From: Glandiceps talaboti | Lineage: Eukaryota > Hemichordata > Enteropneusta > Spengelidae | Assembly: GCF_964340395.1 (NCBI RefSeq) | Contig: NC_135556.1 | Location: 253,001 to 317,000, forward strand | Reading direction: 5' to 3' | DNA: 64,000 bases | In this document: positions 37,201-47,790 of the stretch, piece after piece | How the letters are laid out: every line of letters begins with the position of its first letter | Position numbering within the stretch: position 1 is the stretch's first letter | Program-made: the position numbers and the translations under genes | Notes under the pieces: generated by a model | What the model was told of the DNA's origin: nothing | The model's input: the letters and a program-made list of their open reading frames with translations, nothing else | Database searches by the model: none

Positions 37201-37976
37201 GGCTCGTATCTTACAATATTTACATAAAAATTGAGAAGTGTTTTTATATGCCAACCAGAACCTTCACGTAACCATTTAGCGACGTGTTCAAGAATTCTTT
37301 CGAAACTTACATTAATTTGTTCATATATTTGGTCAGTATTTGTAATTACTAATGGACTACTATTAAAATAACCATCATTTGTTATCTCTGTATCCATATT
37401 GTTTACATTTGAGTTGTACTTAGCAAATTTTATCTTCAAGGTTAATATTGCTTTTATTCCACCTTGATCTTCTAAATTTTGTTTTAAAATTTGTTTTATT
37501 AAATATTTATTTTCATTTAACTGTGAATGAGGTTCGTTCTCAGTAATAACAATTTCATACGACTTCACATATCCTCTAAAAGCTCTCTCAAGTTCATGAT
37601 ATTTAGGTGGTATTAGAACACCACAAACATGACGATAGCCTCTATTAATAAGAGTTTGATATGTATCATTACCTATTTTAATCATACGTTTGGTAATAGG
37701 ATTAATGATATATTGTTCCGTTAATGGTCGAGGAAGGTTATCAGGTACCGACCAATCTAAGATATTCTTAGGCAAAGGTTGTAGATTACCATTCCGTATA
37801 AGCTTATTATATACACGTCCACCAACTGTTATCATTCGCTTAGTGAGTGGGTTCAAAATCTTTGTCATATAAACCTTAGGTAAATGTTGTAAATTACCAT
37901 TCTGTATAAGCTTATTGTATACATGTCCACCAACTGTTATCATTCACTTAGTGCGTGGGTTCAAAATCTTTGTCAT
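34222..37976 (-). pseudogene. Polinton-type protein-primed family B DNA polymerase, broken
   Basis: The polymerase would copy the element. Two frames carry it: 37943-35970 (exonuclease half) and 35931-34222 (palm half). In order there are three N-terminal NPxTKRMI...G..Y..L repeats (like the 2-cysteine adaptor motif but without its cysteines), a C2H2 finger (HFCRYCLQHF...H), exonuclease motif I (YADFES, about 36599), a Cys/His motif (CHICEKSY ... RDHCHITGKYRG), exo motif II (LKGYDSHF), then motif A (DANNLYG), motif B (KLMNNSVFG) and motif C (DTDS), all intact. Lesions are a TGA at codon 11 (37944-37946, counting from the likely original ATG at 37974-37976) and a deletion plus frameshift near 36010, between the two halves. 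The catalytic residues are preserved but the gene is not translatable as one protein. Confidence 0.92.
37761..37976 (-). repeat. Tandem 108-bp (36-codon) repeat at the start of PolB
   Basis: The first two NPxTKRMITVGG units start at ATG 37976 and ATG 37868, exactly 108 bp apart, and are about 85% alike. Each begins with MTKILNP. The first has TGA where the second has CGA, a CpG transition. A third, more distant unit (INPITKRMIKIG) follows 50 residues later. A recent in-frame duplication of a small adaptor-like domain explains this. Confidence 0.8.
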
Positions 37977-38039
37977 ATTGTATAATGAAAATTTTGAATA
38001 TTCATATATAAATTTATTAGTTCAATTGATTTTTTCTTC
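37977..38039. promoter_or_regulatory. PolB upstream region with TATATATGAATATT
   Basis: This 63-bp AT-rich gap between the zinc-finger gene and PolB carries, on the minus strand, TATATATGAATATT about 25 bp before the PolB start. The same 14-mer lies 3 bp before the zinc-finger start. It is a candidate core promoter. Confidence 0.45.
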
Positions 38040-38459
38040 TTAACTTGTAAAACTTGTAAACCTTGTAAACTTGTTAAACTTACAACTTTTCTTTTTATGT
38101 ATATATAACGAAGGATAACTACCTAATTCTTTACCACATTCACAAATATAATCTCTCTTAAGTTGTTTAACGCAAGGTGTACTTCTCTTTAAATGTATCT
38201 TTAAATGACATTTGTATTTATATGCAAATCCACATTTATCACAAGTAAACTCAGGAAAAACACGTTCGCATGTTAGACATTCATCAGGATATTCACATTT
38301 ACTAGTCTCACAGGAGTGTTTCATATTTATATGTTTGATAAAATTATGTTTATGAATAAAATGTTTATTGCATTTGTCACATTTGAATTCTGGTGCCGAC
38401 CTATCACAAGTGGGGCAATTCTCTCATATTGTAATGTATCTCTGTATATTAGGATCCAT
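38040..38459 (-). pseudogene. Three-finger C2H2/C2HC zinc protein of the element
   Basis: The start at 38459 (MDPNIQRY) is supported by TATATATGAATATT just upstream, the same 14-mer that precedes PolB. Codon 12 is TGA (38424-38426), and the frame is otherwise open to 38040. Finger 1 is FKCDKCNKHF with a His pair. Finger 2 is FTCDKCGFAYKYKCHLKIH ending in C. Finger 3 is CECGKELGSYPSLYIH ending in C. Extra Cys pairs (NCPTCDR, CLTCER) precede fingers 1 and 2. The C-terminus is a short basic tail encoded by a CTTGTAAA-like microrepeat. It probably binds nucleic acid; the exact role is unknown. An internal Met at 38324 gives an open 94-codon frame. Confidence 0.65.
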
Positions 38460-38923
38460 TAATATTCATATATACCATCTCTTTGTATCTGTCTAAATAG
38501 GCGCATTGACCTTGGTAACCTTGGTAACCTGACCTTGAAACAGTATGTAACAAGTTGTAAACAGTTGTAACAAGTTAAACCGTTGTAAAGTGCATTAACC
38601 TAGTCAACTGACCTTGGTAACCTTGGTAACCTGAGTGACCTTGTAACCTAGACATTCCAGTGGTTGCCTGCATCACTGAGTCATTGACAATGTTCAATTA
38701 GACAGATACAATGACTACTATATGGGTCATGGCAGCGTGACAGGGGAAGTCAAGCATAGCAGTGAGGCTACTAAGGTTTTAATTTACTTATATTAAGTTT
38801 AAACAGACATTGTCAATTTTACTATAGCAGCAAGACTTAATTTACTTATAATGAGTTTAAAACAGAATATGTCATTTTTTAGTCAATTTTTACTTATAAG
38901 GTTTAATTTACCTTATAACAGGT

Positions 38924-38987
<64 letters not shown>

Positions 38988-40138
38988 AAATTTGATTTAA
39001 TACAGATATAAGACTTAATTTACCTTATAACAGGTGAAAAATGAGACTGCCCCAAAAACCCCATATTCTATACTACTTATAAAACTAAAAAGATTACAAA
39101 TTTATTTAGAAAACATGCATAAATACTGGCTAAGATCATAATTATAAATTCTTACAGTTTCAACAATGACGGAATGCTAAATCATTGTCTGTCAATTTGA
39201 AATACACAAGCCTATTGAAATAGGAGCGAGTGAAAGACTGTGTGAAAAAAAACCTGTAGGTGTCAAAGTTAGATGATAATTCAAAGACCTGGCATTGTGA
39301 TAGCCTAGTTGAGATGTATTGAAATGAACGAACATTTTCTAAGACTGTCCCCAGCCTTGAGATACTTATAATACGATATAAGACTAGCACAATAACATAA
39401 TTTGGGACAGTCCCCAGCCAGGAGATACTTACAATACGATATTAGACTAGTACAAAACCATGTTCTGAACATGCTGAAGAGAACTATACCATGGCCAGGC
39501 ATGTCTTACAGTGTGAGTTTTTTGACGTGGGAGAGTGACGTGTTGAGTGTCCATTTGAATCTGTGCAGCTGTGTTTGGCATGTACTAGTAATTTTCACTA
39601 ATCAATTTTTCACTATTAATATCGTACTTTTGTCAAAAATGTCACACAAATCTTTAATCACCTATGAAAACTACGTCATTTCCAGGCAAAAAGTCGGAAA
39701 CTTTGGAAACCTATTTACATACACTTTAAACTTTATGATTTTGCTAGCTGCAAATTTTAATTCTGTTTTTATCTACAATACTTTTCCATTTTATTTTCTT
39801 ACAGGGTTTGCAAAGTTCTATTAACAACGCTGGTCAATCTAATATTTTTCAACAATTAGTTCTATGGTTTTCTCATTAAAAAAAATAGTCAATTCCCTCG
39901 CTTTAATACTCAAAATTCACTACTGGTATGCAAGTACGCAAATAAATTTATTTTCTCATCATAATGGCAACAAATACTCCTACTCTGCAGCCTATTGAAA
40001 GATATTGTTCTAGTACATGTAACATGTGAAGTACTAGTAACATGTCAGCCAAATTTGAAAAAGTTATCTGAAACATCGAAAATATAGTACTATTTCCTCT
40101 TGAAAATAACAGAAAAGAACATTACATTTACACACCGG

Positions 40139-40139
40139 T

Positions 40140-40190
<51 letters not shown>
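40139..40190. repeat. (GACA)n microsatellite
   Basis: About 13 uninterrupted copies of the tetramer GACA. Confidence 0.95.
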
Positions 40191-40191
<1 letters not shown>

Positions 40192-40739
40192 CTTTTCCAT
40201 TTCTATAGCACTAATGACCCTAAGAAGTTCAGTTGTTCTAATTCTAAAAATGAGTTACATATTGTGCAGCATGATACTTACCCTTCTGTTTTCTTCTTTT
40301 CAAAAAAAAGTTTACTATCTTCATAAGAAACATCTGTGTAGACATAAATAAATAAATGATTAAAAGTGTTACACATGTCGCCTTGTCACATCGCTTGTCA
40401 AACGAGTTTACTTTCAAACTTGGGTCAAATCACTCTCTCTCTCTCTCCCGATCAAGAAAACATTTGGTTGTTGTCCTTTTCTTATGACAGCCATTTAAAA
40501 AACAAGATTCCATCTATTTTGTAAATTTTGAGCGAAAAACCGGCCGAAATTTACAACATAAGTGTCAAATATGCGTCAGAAAATCGCCGAAAAATCATCA
40601 TTCCTTTCAATAATTCCAAAATTGATAAAAATATCACGGAGGAAATGTCAGTCGAGATTTTCGCGTTTATTGTATCTAAAACTTGTGAAAGTTACAGCGA
40701 GTTGAAAGGACCCAAAACACGCACGGCTGGTGAACACTT

Positions 40740-40965
40740 TCGTTTCTGTGTCTTCCTATCAGATGTATAGCCATTATAGATTGGAAGAACAGTTTACATG
40801 TGATGTCAGTATATCCACATCCACTATTTCTCGTGAGACTTCACAATTTTTACTATTATATTTTTTTTCTCGAAAACGTAAATGTTTAGAGTCAGCAGTG
40901 GTAAACCTCAGAACACTAAAAATTAGTGGTCTGATAGTAAAAGGAACCAAACAATTATTTGTTTG
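40740..40965 (+). repeat. Dispersed repeat, copy 1
   Basis: About 225 bp, from TCAGATGTATAGCCATTA to CCAAACAATTATTT, is repeated in the same orientation at about 55205-55425 (TCAGATGTACAGTCATTA to TCAAACAATTATTT) with clear divergence and small indels. No coding sense or termini are recognised; probably an old dispersed element. Confidence 0.65.
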
Positions 40966-42589
40966 GCCTAATCGTGATGAGATTCATGAATATGCAAATA
41001 TATGTCATTACCGCCACTGAGTATTTTCCGAATACCTCCGACAGGTGTACGTATGTTTTACTTGTCGAACTCATGACGAATTCGAAGTCGCTATCACATT
41101 TCCAAAACAAATTATAAATGAACATACCTAATATTCACGTCAATTCTAGTCAGTGTTGTGGTGAAAAAGAGTCAACGGTGATCAAATGAACTAGATAACT
41201 AATTTTAGGGCATTTTGTTTAATCTCATCATGGTAGTATAACATACTTCCATGATTTCATGTAAATTGTGACAGCCAAAAACGTGTCTCGTGGTCTGAGC
41301 CAACACGAAACTTTTTTTTGTAAAAAACATGAAAAAGCAAGGTATTTTTTTCGCATTTGGTGACTTGGCGAATGTATCGAGTAGTATGAGAAACCCCACA
41401 CACGTCTATTTTTGTATATATAAAAGTTATTTTATCACAAGCAAGAAAAGTTACCTTGTCGTTCTGCAGCTCAGTACAATCACTCTCTGGAACGAATGTC
41501 TTTCGACTGGAAGGTGTTAATGTTGTCACGTGATTATTACCAATACTCTACAAAAGTTATTTCATTGACATGTTAATGAGGGTGACACTGAGCACGCAAT
41601 TGGGATGTTGAATCACACATGGACCATATCTGTTTACTAATTGTTGTTTTTGTTATTGTTTTTATGTTCTCTCTTTACAGTTCTGAAATTAGTTTTTTGT
41701 TTGGTTACATTTTTTTCGCTCTTTAAAAATATATTTTCCCTACGAGGTGCCATGTACAATGAATATACACTTTGGGACAGCGTGTCTGCCCGACATCTTC
41801 GAGAAGTGCAAAGAGCAGGATACATGTGTTGCATACATAAGCGATTTTCTCATATATCTAACGTTCAACCGCGCTTCAAGGCTGTCTTGTACAAAAATGT
41901 GCTTACCGTGGGAGGGGTGTCATAGAGTAGTTCAAGGTCAAACTTCCAATCGATCGATCAATCGATCGTTCAATCAATTACATGCTCGATGAGCCCTGTG
42001 TGCTCGTAAACTCTGTTTAATCTCTCTAATGTAGGGAGTCTTTTAGCGCTACTCTTATAAAAATAAAAATACGGACAAACTCAGGGGGCGTCATACATCC
42101 CAAGACTGTATCTTGCCGCGCCATACTGTGTGACAGATTCGTTCCATTGCATAAAAAGTGACCCCCCTCCCCCCCCAAAAAAAAAATGAATGAAAAATGA
42201 TCACTCTGCAGCCAAATAACAACAGTCTCCCAAGCCCCGTAAGACAGCACGTGTCCAGTCCATAGATGCAAAGTTTTACATGTCGCAACTTGAATAAATA
42301 AAATGTAATTTGTAAAGACAAACGTTGACAACCATATTAAATGTAACCGTTAGTGGCCATTGTGCACAATGGAAACAGACTATTTCATCGACTAGTTAGC
42401 AATTCGTACGAGGTTGTTTATTGGAAGTTTATTAATTTAGTTTTTTGAATGCTTTTAACGATACATCTTATAATATTGATGAGCTGGAGTGCCCCTCTAT
42501 CATAGTCTATCAAGTTGTGACTGCGTTCGACGAAGTTTGTTTTGTTTTTTAGTGGAGAAAAGTAAATACACACAACAAACTTATTCAAC

Positions 42590-42777
42590 ATGTCGGCAAA
42601 GGAGCGCTTGAACACGATAGTTCGTCATATTAATTCACCCACGGGAGAGAGCAGTAACGCATGCAGTCGAAATGTACCATCCCATTTATCAAGTGAAGAT
42701 GGAAGTATCGATTCCCGTCTGGTTATGTCCCAATGCGCTGCAGATCAACAAAAAACTGGGCGTATTCCCAAGAGGAG
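42590..42777 (+). CDS. AGPS: First coding exon, probable alkylglycerone-phosphate synthase
   Basis: ATG at 42590 in context CAACATG opens a 62-codon frame that ends at a consensus donor (GAG|GTAAGT at 42777/42778). Residues 6-14, RLNTIVRHI, fit the peroxisomal targeting signal type 2 pattern R-L-x5-H-(L/I). The exon ends in TGRIPKRR, matching the GTIPKKR stretch that precedes the conserved QEVMKW region of AGPS in animals. AGPS makes the ether bond of plasmalogen precursors inside peroxisomes. The middle is low-complexity and not informative. No second exon was found in the window, so intron 1 would be long and contain the repeats to the right. It could also be a captured fragment. The call rests on two short motifs plus the splice site. 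Confidence 0.6.
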
Positions 42778-43117
42778 GTAAGTGTACACTCGTACGCGTG
42801 CAATATCACTTCACGTCCATCTCTCTTTTTATCTCGAGATGTACGTGCATGTTTGGCAGGGCGGATTGAATGTTTTGAACAACACGTGTAGTAATGACAC
42901 ACAGAATGACTGAAGGGGGTTTATTTTTTGATTAATAATACATAATTTCGTAGTAGCCTATCTGACCTTTGACCTCATAAAGTGATGTGATCTACCGGTG
43001 GCGCGAGGTCACTGCACCGACTGGCAGATAGAGGCAGTACGCGCGTTGTCGAGTTTGCAGACATGAGAGTTGCCAGTAACGCATGTGACTGGTAAACAAC
43101 GCCTGTGTCTGGTTTAA

Positions 43118-46100
43118 CCCTTTGAACCCCAAGCCCCTGAGAGGGTATAATATAGGTGTTGGTACCATGTTACATAACACCTGGTGTCAAAACTGACCAA
43201 GGATGACCCAGGAAAACTATATATATATGGAATCTACATATATCAGAGTTTCCAAAAATATGCAAATTTATGTCATGTGACCTCATTATATATTCAAAAT
43301 GGCCGCCAAACCAGTAAAGTTATGAAATATTTTTCACATTTTTATAATTTGTATTGGTGAGAGTACAAAATTCTCAGTTTTTTATAGAATTTTAGCCCAC
43401 AATGTTACCAGCCTGTGGAATGATATAGAAATATTACATAATATGTAAAGATTTATGTATGTAATTTTGATTTTCACCCTGGTAAACATGTGGTAACTCG
43501 TTATTTTTGCATGCAATTCAAGGAGTGGAAGTACCATATTGCAGGATTGTTTGAGTCCAAACTGACCAATGATGATCTGATGAAACCATATATTTTTGAA
43601 CTGGTCATAAAAAAAGCATCCCAAAAATATGCAAATATTGGTCATGTGACCTCATTATATATTCAAAATGGCCGCCTTTACAATAAGATTATTGAATGCT
43701 CTGCCCATTTTTCAATTTGTATGGTAAAGAGTATAATATTTTCAAATTGTTATTGCATTTTATCCCTCAATGTTACAAGGCTGTGCAATAATATTGAAAT
43801 ATTACATCATATGTAAAGATTTAGGAGCAAAACTCTGATTTTCACCCCATACAACATATGGCGGACATATAGTAAATTGGTACTCTTGAACAGGGATTCT
43901 GAGAGTGACAGTGCCATATTACAGGATCGTTTGAGTCTAAACTGACCCTATTTGACCATACATAACCAAGTATTTTTGGAATTACCAAAAGATAGCGGTC
44001 CCAAAAAAATGCAAATATCGGTCATGTGACCTCATTAAATATTCAAAATGGATGCCATTACAGTCAAGTTATTGAATTTTATATAATATTTTCAATTTGT
44101 ATAAGTGAGAGTAAAATATTTTCAATTTTTTATTGTAATTTTAGCCCTCAATGTTGCAAGTATGTAGAATAATATGAAAATATGACATCATATGTAAAGA
44201 TTTGGGCCAAAAATCTTTGGTTTTAGTCATTATGTACTAGGCAAACATACAGTAATTTGATATGTTCGGCATACCATTCAACAAGTGAAATAGTCATATT
44301 ACATGGGTGCCAGAGTCCAAACAGACCATGTTTTACCATACATAACCAAGTATTTTTGGATACATCCAAAGACAGTGGTCCCAAAAATATGCAAATATTT
44401 GTCATGTGACCTCATTAAATATTCAAAATGGCTGCCATTACAGTCAAGTTATTGAATATTTCACAAATTCTTCAATTCGTGTTGGTGAAACCTGAAACAT
44501 TCTTCATTTTTCATTGCACTTTGTTGTTCAATGTCATAAGCATGCAGAATTATATGCAAATATTTTATAATACGTAAATATTTGGGCACCAAATCTTTGT
44601 TTTTAGTCATCATGTACAGGGTAAACATATGATATCTGTGTGACATGATGCAAAAAATGTAAATACATGTATCATATTACAATACAAGCGTGCTTGAGTC
44701 CAAACTAGCCAAGTGTCATCTGGTATAACCATATATTTGTGGAATCAAAATGCAACATGGATCCCAAAAATATGCAAATTGTTTAAATTTTGAATTAAAT
44801 ATTCAAAATGGCCTCCAATACACAAATCATAGCTAAGTTTTCTTGATATATTTTTTTCTATATTTTAAAATCAAAGGTGGACGTAAGACTTTTTTTACTT
44901 TTCATATCATTATATTGCTCATTATTACATGGTTGTGCCTTAGCATGCAAATATACAACAACAAACAATATCTATAACATAAAAATGATCTTTAATATTC
45001 ATCATGTGCTGAATGTATGTGGTAAATCTGAAATGTCATCCCACAATATAAAAAGGAGGAGTATCATATCACTAGGGCCTAGGGCCCCAGGCCATCGGTC
45101 AAATGTGACTTCTCTTTGTCTAATATTACTATACACTTTTCAACTCAGTGTGACACAGAGGACCCAAAAATAAATAATTTGGTCACATAACTTCACTGCT
45201 CTTTCAAAAATAGCTGACAGTCTCTAAAAAAATTGACAGAGTCTGTGATACTTTTTATTAGCATTGGTAGTATAAGAAAAAAAAATAAAAATGAGACAAT
45301 AACACTCATGAGAAGTCAGGGAGTAGATAAATGGCAAAGATATGGTAAATTGTCATTGCTACTTGTTACCAGTAGTTGCAATGTACATGTACATGCAAAG
45401 TCAATTGACAGTCCCCTAATATGTTACTACATGTGTATTGTTGAACTTGATTTTGATACATGAAACATTTTCAGAATACTTCTAACGGTCCCAAACACCA
45501 ATGGCAGCATCTGGTATAAAATATATGGATATTGTAATCTCAACAGTGCCACGTGACATAATTGGTTATTCAAAATGACTGAAAATCTTAGGTAATCTGA
45601 TATCAACAATATTTTTGGTTGTGTTTATCAGAAGTGTTGAGGATTGAACGTATGATGGGCAACACATGTAACAATAAACTTACATGAATTCAGACAAAAA
45701 AAGTATTCTACAATGTATATGTACATGTGATACTCTTGATCTCGTTGGCATGTATCACATTGTGGTATCTAAACTATCCAGATGCATACATAAACCTACA
45801 CTGCTTCATTTGTGAACTACATGTAAAACTGTAAAACCAAGTTGATACTGGAAGATAACAAACAACAACACAATAACAATATATTGTATGATGCTCTCAA
45901 ATAAACTAGTGATACAGCATACAAATGTAAGAATTTGAGCTACAAACAACTATACAACACTATTTGCAATATAAATGTTATCAAAATAAGACAAAAATAT
46001 GTAGATGATAAAATAAGGTACAAATCATAGACTAATATTGTCATGAACAGTTACACATGTGCAAGTAGTTTTTTTTTTACATTTTGAGAATATACATGTA

Positions 46101-47790
46101 ATACCACTGTCAATGTTTATCCTTATTTCTTGAGTGTGTAAGGAGTTGTAGCTCACTGTTCAATCAAGTAATGCCTCTTCCTGGTACACTCTGTTGGGTA
46201 TGAAAATTGTCCATACACAGCTCATCACCAGTATTGAGTAGACCCTTCAAAATACCAATTTCAATAGGTGCAGGCTTATCCCAGGTTTATTGTATTCTTT
46301 TCCTGAAATTCAACAACAAGAATGACAAAGTTTATTGTTCTCAATATTTCTTTTGTATGTTGACTTTGGCTGATGTCGAAATTGCAAATCATACAATGCA
46401 CTAACAACAAAACACTTGAACTGAAAATAAAAATTGCAACAAGGAAAAAATGAAAATAAGTTTCATTGTACAATGGAATGTCCACATGTTTGTATGCATG
46501 TCTACATTTTTCACAATATTTCAACATTGCTAGAGTTCAAACATACTCTATAGAACAAGAAATGAACTATGTGTATCTTGCTATTATTTCAATGAAACAT
46601 GTACATATATGTCTACCTCTGAGATACACTTCACACATAACATTACATAAGCAGATGACTTATCTCGGTAGTTCAATAGTTTATGTAAATACTCATGAAA
46701 TTCAGTTGAACACTTGTCAAGAAAAGTTACAATTTGTTTATATAATTTATTACACATTTACTTTGATCTCAACTGATTGATATGTGTAACCTGACTCTAA
46801 CATACAAATGAAGAATCAGAAATAGTATTGCTTGTTTTGAGATAATAACCATGACATACTAAAAATCTGACACTCTAAAAAAATGGAAATTAGAAATACA
46901 TGGTCACCTAATTCTAGTAGTTTCAAAATTCATTTCTGGCTGTTTTGAACAGAGTACACGAATACATTTCATTCATAATACAACACATGGAAAATTCTGA
47001 ACATATTCATATTTACCTTGATTGTGTTGAAGTCTTCCAAAAGTGATCCCAATGTTATCTGCTTGCCTTGCCTTCTATCTCTGTCACCTGGCATCAACAC
47101 ATGTCTGTGTTGACATCCCAAGTCCCGTTGCATTCTATGTATAGCATTCAGATTTGCGATGTCAAATATGTTGACATTGTTATCATTCAGATAATTACTT
47201 TACAACGTACAGTTTGTTTGATTGCCGTGCACCACAGTGTTTATCGATACCTTGCCCACGCTGACGATCATAAATACAGCAATGCCTATCATAATTTCGG
47301 AGCGTCGCCATTTTGACATCGTAGTATTAGCTGACCTTACACTTCTTCGATGACACGACACTGGCCATTTTACGACCGAGGTTCGATTTGTTGACACTAC
47401 AATCTCCAATATGGCGGACCTTGATCCCATGTGTGTCTATATACACAGTTCTGACGTCTTGAACACTGATTTTCAACAACAAAAACATCAAAAATAGCCT
47501 AGAAACGTCCCCAACCTGCTACGGATCTGTGCGTAATGGTCGCGTTCTCGCCATTTTTAAAAACTCGCACAAATTTTGCTCAAAATTCATGTAAAAATCG
47601 CGGTTTTCTTGTGTCAAACACGGTCAAACGTACATACTACAACATAGTGGTTGTATGGCTCCCTAGCTTACTCATATCTGACAGCTGGCCCCTCAGCAAT
47701 GTCTTTAACTATGAGTTACATTATCAAGTTGTAAATAGCGTGTGTTAGCTTAATCTCGCGGATAAATACCGTCGAACGGCAACTAAAGGG
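43118..47790. mobile_element. TTAA-flanked non-autonomous element (piggyBac- or Kolobok-like)
   Basis: The left end is TTAA followed by CCCTTTGAACCCC (43114-43130). The right end is AACTAAAGGG followed by TTAA (47781-47794). The termini share CCCTTT and both are flanked by TTAA, the target of piggyBac and Kolobok families. The interior has no transposase. It consists of the ~375-bp tandem array at 43190-45600 followed by AT-rich DNA, with CCATTTTG-type words near both ends. The short terminal match makes this a moderate call. Confidence 0.5.
43190..45600 (+). repeat. ~375-bp tandem array (GGTCATGTGACCTCATTA...AAATGGCNGCC)
   Basis: Units carry, in order, ACCATATATTT-like, CCCAAAAATATGCAAATAT, GTCATGTGACCTCATTA, ATATTCAAAATGGCCGCC and TTTAGCCCTCAATGTT words. 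The CCAAAAATATGCAAAT word lies near 43251, 43620, 43999, 44379 and 44765, a spacing of 370-385 bp, with decayed copies around 45170 and 45540. Divergence between units is substantial, so the array is old. Confidence 0.85.

Larger units (their letters stand above)
25021..38459 (-). mobile_element. Polinton/Maverick-like element body (PolB + integrase), degraded
   Basis: A compact, AT-rich gene cluster holds a protein-primed family B DNA polymerase, a retroviral-type DDE integrase with chromodomain remains, a three-finger zinc protein and seven further genes, nine on the minus strand and one on the plus strand. PolB with this kind of integrase is the defining pair of Polintons/Mavericks. I did not recognise a double jelly-roll major capsid protein, an FtsK/HerA-type ATPase or an adenoviral-type cysteine protease. 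Most genes carry frameshifts, stop codons, a deletion or an insertion, so the copy is dead. The left edge is fused to pentamer satellite; no right terminus is seen directly after the zinc-finger gene. Confidence 0.85.
38460..42589. other. Non-coding DNA with small repeats
   Basis: No gene is recognised. It holds a ~235-bp inverted-repeat module at 38481-38712 (ends TTGTATCTGTCTAA and TTAGACAGATACAA) that contains two copies of a CTTGGTAACC-rich segment. It also holds AATTTACCTTATAA-like repeats with a TA dinucleotide run at 38926-38982, a ~68-bp tandem duplication around 39344-39465 (CAGTCCCCAGCC...GAGATACTTA), a (GACA)n run at 40139-40190, and one member of a dispersed repeat at 40740-40965. 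There is no Polinton right terminus here. Confidence 0.7.
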
